Shown here: one piece after another, positions 6,407 to 13,241 of the stretch | How positions within the stretch are numbered: position 1 is the stretch's first letter | How the letters are laid out: each line of letters begins with the position of its first letter | Source of the DNA: Collinsella sp. | GTDB lineage: Bacteria > Actinomycetota > Coriobacteriia > Coriobacteriales > Coriobacteriaceae | Length of the DNA: 13,241 bases | Assembly: GCA_019419555.1 (NCBI GenBank) | Contig: DXZR01000016.1 | Location: forward strand, 1-13,241 | Direction of reading: 5' to 3' | Position numbers and translations under genes: made by a program | The notes under the pieces: model-generated | Database searches by the model: none | What the model was told of the DNA's origin: nothing | The model's input: only the letters and a program-made list of their open reading frames with translations

Positions 6407-6681
6407 TGTCTGGCGCAAAAAAGGCGCGCTCGCTGCGGCGTTACATGCCTGCAACATGAGCGTAAGGGGGAAGGCCGTACGGGGAAGAGCCGTCTGGCGC
6501 GTGTCCGGCTCGTGTTGGGTTGATTTCCGATCTCAGCCGAACACATTGAGCGGACAGGCCGTTCCCGCAGTCAGCCGAACGCCTCCGACGGCTGATTCCG
6601 AACTGGAAGCGGAGGGTATCCCCTATCGGACCACCGTGACCTCAGTTGGGATGGGCCCAGCACTGCCGCGTACTCGGTGAG
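6407..6681. other. Gene-free boundary region with alternating TCAGCCGAAC half sites
   Basis: No convincing gene lies here; the 96-codon plus-strand frame from 6390 has no ribosome binding site and no recognisable domain. At 6512-6595 there are four related half sites: GTGTTGGGTTGA (6512-6523), TCAGCCGAACAC (6533-6544), TCAGCCGAAC (6571-6580) and CGGCTGA (6589-6595). The first two form an inverted repeat with 10 of 12 matches, and the last two a perfect seven-base one. The region separates housekeeping genes from the recombinase remnant, so an attachment site or recombinase-binding region is possible. A terminator function is also possible, but there is no T tract. Confidence 0.35.
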
Positions 6682-7407
6682 CTAGAGCCAACTGTTCGTC
6701 TTCACGTCGCGTATGGCGATATTTCGGTCGTCCGGCTCGGTGATGCCGTAGCCGAACGCCTGGAGCGTCTCGATGGACTCCTGGATCCTCTGTTGGAACA
6801 TGGGACCCGGATTGACCCTCGGCCCGAGGTGCCCGCGCCAAAGGCACGGCGTGGCGCGCAGCATGTTATGGATTTTGGAGATGGGCTCGATGTCGGCGTA
6901 GACGTTGAGCGTCGCCATGGCGTCCTTGTGGCCGAGGATCGATTGGAGCGCCTTGATATCGCCGCCTTGGCGGATCCACTGCGTTGCGAACGTGTGGCGA
7001 AGGCCGTGGAACGTGATCAGCTCGCCGTTGGTGCCCATGAGGCCGTTGGTCTCCGAGAACGTCTTGAACGCCCTGCGGATATAGCTTGTCGTCGCGAAGG
7101 TCGCGCCCGGCTCCGACAGGATGTAGCAGTCCCCGATCTCGACCGCCCCGGTAAGGCCGCGCAAGCGCAGCTTTCCGCAGTCGATCTCGTGGGTCTCCTT
7201 CAGGAAGGGGAGTAGGCCGACCGGGTCGATGGGGATACCCCTGGCGTCATGGGTCTTGGTGTCCTTGATGAACGAACCCATTCCCTTCGCGTACGCCACC
7301 GAGTGTCTGATCGAGATCAGGCCCGTCTCGAAATCCACATCGCACCACCGAAGGCCGCAGACCTCGCCGATTCGCATCCCCGTGTGCAGGGCGAGTACGA
7401 CCGCCCT
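6682..7407 (-). pseudogene. Tyrosine recombinase/integrase, 5'-truncated
   Basis: The catalytic domain of a phage-type integrase. Counting from the internal ATG at 7377, the residues are R2 (TGMRIGEVCGLRW), a probable K41, H124 and R127 (FHGLRHTFAT), H150 (LGHKD) and the nucleophile Y160 (NVYAD). All catalytic residues are present. The arm-binding and core-binding N-terminal domains, normally about 150 residues, are absent. The homology continues upstream of 7377 as RAVVLALHTG and stops exactly at the TAG (7410-7408) that ends the XRE gene in the same frame. No ribosome binding site serves the internal ATG well, and the catalytic arginine would be residue 2. A dead remnant is therefore most likely. 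Such integrases mark integrated elements, and this one sits at the junction with core genes. Confidence 0.8.
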
Positions 7408-7659
7408 CTAATCCTCGGCGGACCAATCGAGTCCGAACTCCTTTCGGGCATCCTCTTCGCTCATGACTTCGAGAAGGTCTCCGGGTTGGCAACGAAGGGC
7501 GAGGCATAGCTGCTCGAGTGTGTTGAAGCGAATGCCGCGAATATGCCCTTTTTTAATACGGGACAGGTTCACGGGCGTGGTTCCAATCCTTTCGGCAAGT
7601 TCGTTCGAGGAAATCTTTCGCTCGGCCATGATCTTGTCGAGGCGAACAATTACGGGCAT
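7408..7659 (-). CDS. Small XRE/Cro-type transcriptional regulator, YozG-like
   Basis: An 83-residue protein that is almost only a Cro/C1-type helix-turn-helix. The HTH spans about residues 18-40 (SSNELAERIGTTPVNLSRIK), followed by RGIRFNTLEQLCLALRCQPG, the standard helices 4-5 of the YozG-like subgroup. These short regulators are typically encoded beside a DUF2975 membrane protein, as here with a nine-base gap. AGGAA lies upstream of the ATG at 7659. It probably binds DNA near its own promoter; the palindrome at 8219-8237 is the obvious candidate. Its stop codon joins directly to an in-frame integrase remnant. Confidence 0.88.
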   Translation of the reverse strand: MPVIVRLDKIMAERKISSNELAERIGTTPVNLSRIKKGHIRGIRFNTLEQLCLALRCQPGDLLEVMSEEDARKEFGLDWSAED

Positions 7660-7668
7660 GGCGTTTCC

Positions 7669-8181
7669 TTACGCAATCTCGTCGGAGTCGAGGTACAGCT
7701 CTCGGGCGTACAAGAAGAGCTGGGAAAGCATGAACAGGACGATGCCGAGAACCAGAGAGGTCCAATCGAATGATGAAGCGATCTCTTGGGCGCCGACGGC
7801 CCCCTCGCCGCCAAACATCGAAACGGAGGTTTTGAGTGAGCCGGCGTAGAGGCTGGTGGCAGCTTGAACAACGAAGAGAATGCCGAGCACCTTCAAGCAT
7901 GTCGCAGACCCTTTCTTGAAGGGGTCTGCGCTCTTGATCGTCCACACGAGAACGGCGCTGAGGATGGTCGTAGCGATACCGATGACGGCAGGGACCAATG
8001 TCGAGATCGCAAGGGCTGGATACGCGGGGGAGTCTGCAATTACAGGGTTGTCGAGCACTTCGATTGCTGGCTTTAAGGAGAACGCCACTTGTGCGATGGC
8101 GGTGGCGCAAAGGGTCGCAGAGGCTATCGCACATGCGATGCGGAAGGAATGAAGCCGGGGAGTGCGATTGTCGGAACTCAT
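7669..8181 (-). CDS. DUF2975-like four-helix membrane protein
   Basis: A 170-residue integral membrane protein with predicted helices at about 13-35, 56-82, 95-113 and 139-158. A short polar SADPF segment follows helix 2, and the acidic tail ends ELYLDSDEIA. Size, topology, tail and linkage to a YozG-like HTH gene fit the DUF2975 family (as in Bacillus YoaS/YozG), whose function is unknown. A role as a membrane partner that senses or sequesters the regulator is a reasonable guess, not shown. GGAGG (8192-8188) gives a strong ribosome binding site for the ATG at 8181. It is the first gene of a two-gene unit and is divergent from the ABC transporter. Confidence 0.8.
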   Translation of the reverse strand: MSSDNRTPRLHSFRIACAIASATLCATAIAQVAFSLKPAIEVLDNPVIADSPAYPALAISTLVPAVIGIATTILSAVLVWTIKSADPFKKGSATCLKVLGILFVVQAATSLYAGSLKTSVSMFGGEGAVGAQEIASSFDWTSLVLGIVLFMLSQLFLYARELYLDSDEIA

Positions 8182-8218
8182 AATAACCTCCGAAGAATTT
8201 AAAAAACTCAGGTTACTT

Positions 8219-8237
8219 TTTAACAGTTTATGTTAAA
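8219..8237. promoter_or_regulatory. Perfect palindrome, candidate operator
   Basis: TTTAACA (8219-8225), a five-base spacer, then TGTTAAA (8231-8237). It overlaps the putative -10 box of the DUF2975/XRE unit and lies in the shared divergent region. The XRE protein is the likely ligand by position. Confidence 0.5.
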
Positions 8238-8253
8238 TTGACTTTGCCGGCAA
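8225..8253 (-). promoter_or_regulatory. Putative promoter of the DUF2975/XRE unit
   Basis: On the minus strand TTGCCG (8253-8248), a 17-base spacer and TAAACT (8230-8225) form a sigma-70-like promoter, four of six matches in each box. The -10 box sits in the palindrome at 8219-8237, consistent with repression. Confidence 0.45.
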
Positions 8254-8260
8254 GTAATAA

Positions 8261-8283
8261 GGGCCGAGCATTTTGTTCGGCCC
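8261..8283 (+). promoter_or_regulatory. Leader hairpin before the ABC permease gene
   Basis: GGGCCGAGC (8261-8269) pairs with GTTCGGCCC (8275-8283) with one wobble and a five-base loop. A TAATAA at 8255-8260 could be a -10 box, which would put the hairpin at the very 5' end of the transporter mRNA. No good -35 box is visible. There is no T tract on the plus strand, so terminator function is doubtful. Confidence 0.35.
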
Positions 8284-8316
8284 CTCTGTTCCGACTGGAT
8301 GAGGTTAAGGTTGGCG

Positions 8317-10539
8317 ATGAATATGCTCAAAATCTCGAAGGCGATCTTTAGGTCGCTTCTCTCCTCCAGGTCGCTCTGTGTTGTCGTTGTTGCGTTGATG
8401 GTTCTTTGTGCTCTGCCCGTCTTCAGGAGCGCGGCTGGCATCGACGGACGGGTCGAATACCTCGAGTCGGGAATAACCCGTGTTGAGCAGGAATTGTCAG
8501 CATCCTATGCGGATGCGCTTGTGAATGCGGGGGAGGACGGTGTCTATACCTCTTCATCAAGCATGCCCGCGCTTCTGTACCCTCTTGCCGCGGGACGTCT
8601 TATCTTGGCACCGCTCTCTCCCCTACTTCCGTTTCTGCAGATATCGGATGGAGAGTACACCTATTATGACGGATCGAAGGAGTACTTGCTATGGGTCGCA
8701 ACGGCCGTTACCGTCTCGTTCCTTGCCGCGCGTCTTAACAAACGTGAAAAGCTCATCATCCAGGCACCGATGGGCGAGCTGGGTAGACTTGTTGCATCGA
8801 GCGTATGGGCGAGTGTTTTTGCAATGCTTGCCGTCCTCGCCATCAATCTTCCAGGGATAATCGCCGCGCTTGTGAAGAATGGCCCGGGCTCGCCGTTCTA
8901 TCCGATAGGCTACATTCAATATGCGACTCCGGTTGTCAAACCGGCTTGGCTGGTGTTCGCGCAGACGGCCATCTTGCAATTCTTGGTGGCAGCGTTCATC
9001 TCGCTTGTCGTTCACCTTGCCGTGAAGATTGCCAATAACCCTACGCTTGGAATCGTGTTCGTATGTGCCCTGATGGGGGTGACGATGGTTCCCGGGTATT
9101 ACGGAAGATCCATCGCTTTACGTGAGTTCGCCCTGTTGAATCCCCTTACGTATGCGAACACTGAGTTGACCGTCGGCGCCTATAGCCCGTACCCGACAAC
9201 GCAGATAGTGAATCTGCCTGGACTTTGCTTCGAGCGTGGCGCGATTGCCCTCGTATGCGCAATCGGGATCGAGGTGCTGGCAATTAGCCTGCTTTGCGTT
9301 GCTGGAAAGAGCGGCTGCGCGTGCCCGATATCCCCGATTTGTCTTGAGAGAGGTTCCTTCACTGCATCGAGAACGGCAACTCGTTCGAGCGCTTGTGCCT
9401 CCGCCGTTGCATACGTAAGAACGATGGGGAAACTGCTCCTGCGTTCTCCTACCCTCGCCGTATGCGCGATTGCAATGTCGACGACGATGCCGGCCCCGGC
9501 TCTGGTCGAGATGTTTCCTGACGCTGATAACGTTTCCGCTGTTCGGTATAGGGATGGGGAGCTCCGTTCAATAGATCGGTATCTAGAGCAGAACGCTGCG
9601 AATATGGACGTCGAGGGCAAAGCGGCCCTGGAAGACATGCGGGATGCTCTTTCGGGTTTCGTGTACGCGCCTATGCCTGCGGAGGGGTTTCGAAGCCTTG
9701 CGACGTACGAGCGCGCTCGAGGTGAGCTGGGCGCGGCAGATGCGACTCTCCTGCAATCGATCGGAATCGAGCCGGAGACTCCTTCTCGTGCGGAGGCGCG
9801 CGCCCTTCTGCTTGAGTCGATCGCGAGCTTGCCGGACCCCAAGGTTTACGAGTTAAGTACGAAGATGCCCCCATTAATCCTCCTTTCGTATCTCCAGGCA
9901 GCGCTTCCCTCCTTATTTTTGCTGTTGCCCGTGGTTGTCACATCGCTCGCGTGCACCCACCTGCAGTGTCGTTCCCTTCTGGTTCTCCAGATCCCCGCAA
10001 CAGCGCATGTGCGTTTTCTGACGGCTGTTGCGCTGGCTCTCCTGCTTGGCTTGGTGCTGCTTTTGGTGTCGATGGTTCCCGCTGTCGTTGTGTCCGTGAT
10101 TAAGAACGGTGCGGGTGGATCGGAGTATCCCGTCGCTCTCATTCGGGCGGGAGCTTCGACAACGTCCATGGTGGGGGAGGCGGTGTTGTGCAGTATTCCG
10201 TTGCTGGTCATGGCATACGGCGTGATTTCCGTCGTCGCTGCGTTGACAGCAGCGATTAGCCGCAACCCCGTTGTCACCGGAATGGTTTGCGCGGTTCTCT
10301 TGGTGTTGGGTTCGTTGAGCGCTCATGTTGAAAGCGTGGGCATGGGCGTCGCGCTGCTGGCTCCATTCGCCTCGTTTGATCCCGCTTCCCAGGTGGGGAC
10401 GATTGGGTTCCTTGGGCGAGGGACGAACGCGATGCCTTTTGGAGAGGTCGTCGGCGCATCGGGCGCTCTGCTGGTGGTCTTGGGCGCCGTATCTCCGTTG
10501 ATGGTGCGCCTGAGTGTTCCAAAGATCGAAAGGGGATGA
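8317..10539 (+). CDS. ABC transporter permease built of two homologous halves
   Basis: A 740-residue integral membrane protein, probably an ABC-2-like exporter subunit. Each half has one N-terminal helix (about 20-36 and 366-395), a long extracytoplasmic segment (about 37-115 and 396-505), then five or so helices. A matching motif ends the third helix of each half: NGPGSPFYP (N188-P196) and NGAGGSEYP (N597-P605). The linker near 331-362 is Cys/Ser-rich. Such a duplicated permease could form the complete membrane part with one ATPase dimer. I chose the ATG at 8317 because AAGG (8307-8310) lies upstream; an in-frame ATG at 8299 would add six residues but has no ribosome binding site. The stop overlaps the region of the ATPase start, indicating translational coupling. 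Substrate unknown; the context hints at peptides or immunity, without proof. Confidence 0.75.
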   Translation: MNMLKISKAIFRSLLSSRSLCVVVVALMVLCALPVFRSAAGIDGRVEYLESGITRVEQELSASYADALVNAGEDGVYTSSSSMPALLYPLAAGRLILAPLSPLLPFLQISDGEYTYYDGSKEYLLWVATAVTVSFLAARLNKREKLIIQAPMGELGRLVASSVWASVFAMLAVLAINLPGIIAALVKNGPGSPFYPIGYIQYATPVVKPAWLVFAQTAILQFLVAAFISLVVHLAVKIANNPTLGIVFVCALMGVTMVPGYYGRSIALREFALLNPLTYANTELTVGAYSPYPTTQIVNLPGLCFERGAIALVCAIGIEVLAISLLCVAGKSGCACPISPICLERGSFTASRTATRSSACASAVAYVRTMGKLLLRSPTLAVCAIAMSTTMPAPALVEMFPDADNVSAVRYRDGELRSIDRYLEQNAANMDVEGKAALEDMRDALSGFVYAPMPAEGFRSLATYERARGELGAADATLLQSIGIEPETPSRAEARALLLESIASLPDPKVYELSTKMPPLILLSYLQAALPSLFLLLPVVVTSLACTHLQCRSLLVLQIPATAHVRFLTAVALALLLGLVLLLVSMVPAVVVSVIKNGAGGSEYPVALIRAGASTTSMVGEAVLCSIPLLVMAYGVISVVAALTAAISRNPVVTGMVCAVLLVLGSLSAHVESVGMGVALLAPFASFDPASQVGTIGFLGRGTNAMPFGEVVGASGALLVVLGAVSPLMVRLSVPKIERG

Positions 10540-10544
10540 TCTCG

Positions 10545-11285
10545 ATGATTGACCTTCAAACGCTGACGATCTCTTATGGAAAGAAGGTGCTCGTAGATTC
10601 GGTGAACGCTGAGTTTGCCCCGGGTACGGTCTACGGTCTCGTCGCTCCGAACGGGCATGGAAAGACGACGTTGCTGCGTGCGATGGCAGGTTTGCCGGGT
10701 CCTCGCGTGGACGGGAGCATCGTTCTGGATGAGGTGCAGGGTACGGGTGCGAGAGAGGTCCGTTCTATGATCTTCTATGCACCTGGTGAGGGGACGCTGC
10801 TGTATCCCGGATTGCGTGCGGAAGATCACCTCAAGATGGTTTGCGATATGTGGCCGCATGCTCGCGATATCGAAGAGATAGTGGAACAAACGCAGATAGG
10901 CGAGTTCGCGAAGATGAGGATCCGCACTCTGAGCCAGGGCATGAAGCAGCAGCTTACCCTGGCGATTGCGTATGCGACGGGCGCGCGGTACCTTCTATTA
11001 GATGAGCCCATGAACGCGCTCGACCCCAGCAGGGTGGACTTGCATTCCGAGATTCTCAGGAAGCTGGCCGATTCTGGTACGTGCATCATCATGTCATCCC
11101 ACATCTTGGATTCGGTCGATAGGCTGTGCGATGAGATTCTGTTTTTGAAGGATGGGAGGCTCATTAGAAGCATTCCGCAAGATGATGCTGCGCCGAAGTC
11201 TCCTGGATCCCATTTCGCAAAGCCTGCCGGACGCGCCGAGGGTGCGCTAAGCACGTATCGGCGACTCTACGAAAAGGGCGGGTAG
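10545..11285 (+). CDS. ABC transporter ATP-binding protein
   Basis: The 246-residue ATPase partner of the preceding permease, at the cytoplasmic face. Walker A is APNGHGKTT (K40), unusual in having Ala for the first Gly. The signature is LSQGM at 129-133, Walker B LLLDEP has D153 and E154, and the H-loop is SSH with H186. The Q-loop region FYAPGEGTLLYP has no glutamine, resembling BcrA-type exporters. After residue 205 there is a short, poorly conserved tail. AGGGG at 10531-10535 fits the ATG at 10545 (nine-base spacing); an ATG at 10536, overlapping the permease stop as ATGA, is the alternative and adds MIS. A possible small peptide gene follows after two bases. Confidence 0.93.
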   Translation: MIDLQTLTISYGKKVLVDSVNAEFAPGTVYGLVAPNGHGKTTLLRAMAGLPGPRVDGSIVLDEVQGTGAREVRSMIFYAPGEGTLLYPGLRAEDHLKMVCDMWPHARDIEEIVEQTQIGEFAKMRIRTLSQGMKQQLTLAIAYATGARYLLLDEPMNALDPSRVDLHSEILRKLADSGTCIIMSSHILDSVDRLCDEILFLKDGRLIRSIPQDDAAPKSPGSHFAKPAGRAEGALSTYRRLYEKGG

Positions 11286-11287
11286 AA

Positions 11288-11419
11288 ATGCAAGTTAAAA
11301 ATCTATGTGGCCAATGTGATACCGTTGAACCCGCATATCGATACCGCTCAGCCATTCGCCTCGCCCCCGTCGCACGTATCTTCATCCGGTCTGTTACTTT
11401 TAATCTAACAATTCTTTGA
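11288..11419 (+). CDS. Possible 43-residue peptide gene
   Basis: An open frame starting two bases after the ATPase stop and ending 19 bases before the next gene, so it nearly fills the gap. AAGGG at 11274-11278 offers a ribosome binding site nine bases upstream. The product starts MQVKNLCGQCDTVEP, then is Arg-rich and ends in a hydrophobic IFIRSVTFNLTIL. The CxxC pair and tail are the only notable features; I do not recognise a family. Base use is more AT-rich than the neighbouring genes, and 43 codons could be open by chance. It could also simply be a promoter region. Confidence 0.25.
   Translation: MQVKNLCGQCDTVEPAYRYRSAIRLAPVARIFIRSVTFNLTIL
11318..11346 (+). repeat. GATACCG direct repeat, 22-base period
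   Basis: GATACCG occurs at 11318-11324 and again at 11340-11346, two helical turns apart, in the AT-richer gap before the fused transporter gene. It could be a regulator-binding site or chance, and it lies inside the possible peptide gene. Confidence 0.2.
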
Positions 11420-11438
11420 GGAACGTAGGTGCTTCTAA

Positions 11439-13241
11439 ATGTACTGTCGACTTCTTCTCAAACTAATCCTAAGAGACAAGGCCGTATGGATTTGTACGCT
11501 CGTTCTCGCCGCAGCCTTTTCCGTCCCCATTGCGTTCAATTCACCCATCTACGGGCCCTTCTTTATGAAACAGGGCATGCAGAGCTTTGTCGACGCATTC
11601 AATACGCGCGCGCCCCAGGCCAGCGGCACAGACCTATCTCCAGAGCAGCAAGTCGACGCGGAGCTTGCAAGATACGCGAACGCCGCCCTTGCCGCTCAAA
11701 CCGACGCCGCCTTTCTCGACTCTGCCGAGAGCTACTACGCGCTCATGGGCGAAGGCTTCCAATCCGGGTCCATCGTGGGAGACCGAGAGACCAATGACGC
11801 GGCGCTCGCATATTGCCGCGCCCTGAGCAGCTCCGGCATCACGGATATCCCGGCCTCCGCAAACGACCTGCCATTCCTTTCCTTCCTGCCTTACGCCATT
11901 GCCACGGCGCCGTCTTTCCTTCCCTTCATCCCCTTCCTTCTCTCGTCGATACTCCTGCTCGGGGCCACAAGGCCTGCGACCCTGGCGGCAAAGGCGCCCG
12001 TGCCCAAATTCCGGCGCCTTATCCAGATCGTGTTTTCGATAATCGCCGCGGGGACCGCGATGCTCCTCGCCGGCCTCGCACCCGGGGGCATTTACGCCTT
12101 GGCCCTAAACGGCTTCGGGCAAATTGGGTACCCGATCGCCTTCTTCCATGACGGCGCGCTTACCACCACGACCGCGGGAAACGTCTTCACAGCCCTGCTT
12201 CTCGCGCTGCTTGCGGGCGGAACCTTGATATCCGTTTGCTCCGCCGTCCTGTCGACCGCAACGAGACGCGTCCTCGCGGGCCCCCTTACCTCCGCGCTGC
12301 TTGTCGCGGCCCCGGCATTCCCGTTACTGTCCGATTCGGCACTAGGGCATAATGCCGTGCTCGGGCTTCTGCCGCTGGCCGTGTTCTCGCCTATCGAGGC
12401 AACGGGTTACGTAGGATGCTTCCCGACAGAATTCATTGGCTCCGGTTCAGGCAGCGCATCGATGCTTGCCGTGGCCCTGGCATACGTCGCGGTCCTTTTT
12501 GCGGTCGGCGCCGTTGCGACACGTTCCCCCAAACAGCCTGGACCCGCGAAAAAGCACCATGGGCTCGAGCTTCTAGACGCGAGCGTGGGATACGGAAGCA
12601 CGACGATACTTTCAATCGGGTCGCTTTTCCTGAGCCCGGGAACGGCGGCGGGCCTCGTTGCTCCCAACGGCTCGGGGAAAACCACCCTTCTTGAAGCGCT
12701 GTCGGGCCAATTTCCCACCCGCATCCGCTCGGGAAGCCTGGCGGCAGACGGAATCTGCCAACGTCGATCAGCCGAATTTGCAGAACTCGTCTACCTGAGC
12801 TCTTCGGGCAGCGCGGATCTCTATCCCACGCTATCGGCCATCGAGCACCTTGCTTTCGTTGGGGAGGCGTGGAAATCGGCCGCCGACATCGACTCGCTCT
12901 GCGACTCCCTCGGAATCTCCCCATATCTCGACAAGCCGACCCGTAAACTCTCGACAGGAATGAAGCAGCAGGTAAAGCTTGCCATGGCGATAGCGACCGA
13001 TTGCCCGTACCTCATCCTCGATGAACCGCTGAACGGCCTCGATCCGGGAAAACGGAAAACCTCCTGCGACGCGATGCGCAGCGAGGTGGCGCGGGGACGA
13101 AGCGTGCTCATTTCAAGCCATCTGCTCGACGACCTGGCAGACCTCACCAACTCGTTCTACTTCATCGAGGCCGGCACGCTCGTGGAAAAGATCAAGTCGT
13201 CCTCGCAGACGCTCAAGCAGGAATACCTCGATACATACGAG
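11439..13241 (+). CDS. Fused ABC permease-ATPase; C-terminus beyond the window
   Basis: A continuous frame of 601 codons with no stop before the window end. TAA immediately precedes the ATG and AGGT lies eight bases upstream, so the start is well fixed. Residues 1-360 form one permease unit: helix 1 at about 17-36, an extracytoplasmic segment of about 37-145, then several helices with NGFGQIGYP (N224-P232), matching both halves of the neighbouring permease. A short Pro/Lys-rich linker at about 362-375 leads to the ATPase. Its Walker A is APNGSGKTT (K414), signature LSTGM (504-508), Walker B LILDEP (D528, E529) and H-loop SSH (H561). The Q-loop glutamine is missing, and the first P-loop Gly is Ala, both as in the neighbouring ATPase. 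It would function as a homodimeric exporter, or pair with the neighbour; substrate unknown. Confidence 0.85.
   Translation, partial: MYCRLLLKLILRDKAVWICTLVLAAAFSVPIAFNSPIYGPFFMKQGMQSFVDAFNTRAPQASGTDLSPEQQVDAELARYANAALAAQTDAAFLDSAESYYALMGEGFQSGSIVGDRETNDAALAYCRALSSSGITDIPASANDLPFLSFLPYAIATAPSFLPFIPFLLSSILLLGATRPATLAAKAPVPKFRRLIQIVFSIIAAGTAMLLAGLAPGGIYALALNGFGQIGYPIAFFHDGALTTTTAGNVFTALLLALLAGGTLISVCSAVLSTATRRVLAGPLTSALLVAAPAFPLLSDSALGHNAVLGLLPLAVFSPIEATGYVGCFPTEFIGSGSGSASMLAVALAYVAVLFAVGAVATRSPKQPGPAKKHHGLELLDASVGYGSTTILSIGSLFLSPGTAAGLVAPNGSGKTTLLEALSGQFPTRIRSGSLAADGICQRRSAEFAELVYLSSSGSADLYPTLSAIEHLAFVGEAWKSAADIDSLCDSLGISPYLDKPTRKLSTGMKQQVKLAMAIATDCPYLILDEPLNGLDPGKRKTSCDAMRSEVARGRSVLISSHLLDDLADLTNSFYFIEAGTLVEKIKSSSQTLKQEYLDTYE

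Noticed and set aside
6390..6680. 96-codon plus-strand frame in the boundary region
   Set aside because: No ribosome binding site, no domain, and it starts inside a dyad that fits the ACT promoter better.
12407..13150. Several minus-strand frames near the window end
   Set aside because: They are antisense to the fused permease-ATPase, whose plus-strand frame is continuous and carries all ATPase motifs.

Overview
The window looks like a piece of chromosome from a moderately GC-rich Gram-positive gut anaerobe of the Coriobacteriia. Collinsella is my best guess, from the mix of Cof-type phosphatases, an adenine deaminase, a citrate synthase and the GGGGAC-headed intergenic repeats. The genus is an inference from recognition, not from a search.

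Layout. 1-336 (minus) is the N-terminal part of an IS110-family DEDD recombinase, and 337-500 is its non-coding end, where this family encodes its bridge RNA. It abuts a 62-bp near-perfect palindrome at 501-562. 691-2511 (plus) is adenine deaminase behind a leader with a terminator-like hairpin. 2710-3504 (plus) and 3623-4465 (minus) are two convergent Cof-type HAD phosphatases separated by a block of repeat hairpins. 4553-5971 (minus) is citrate synthase with a clear intrinsic terminator, preceded by a small ACT-domain protein at 6049-6336 (minus). These are ordinary housekeeping genes.

From about 6407 the character changes to accessory DNA. There is a gene-free stretch with alternating TCAGCCGAAC-type half sites, then a tyrosine recombinase lacking its N-terminal domains (6682-7407, minus). 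It joins in frame, directly after the stop codon, to a small XRE-type regulator (7408-7659, minus). That regulator is paired with a four-helix DUF2975-like membrane protein (7669-8181, minus).

Divergently transcribed from this pair is an ABC transport locus: a 740-residue permease built of two homologous halves (8317-10539), its overlapping ATPase (10545-11285), a possible 43-residue peptide gene (11288-11419), and a large frame running off the window end (11439-13241). This last frame encodes a single permease unit fused to an ATPase. The two permease halves and the fused permease share a membrane-embedded NGxG...YP motif, and the two ATPases share a P-loop in which the first glycine is alanine. 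The transporters therefore look like paralogous systems, one split and one fused. A perfect palindrome over the putative promoter of the regulator pair (8219-8237) is a candidate operator that could link regulator and transporter. The transported substrate cannot be read from the sequence.
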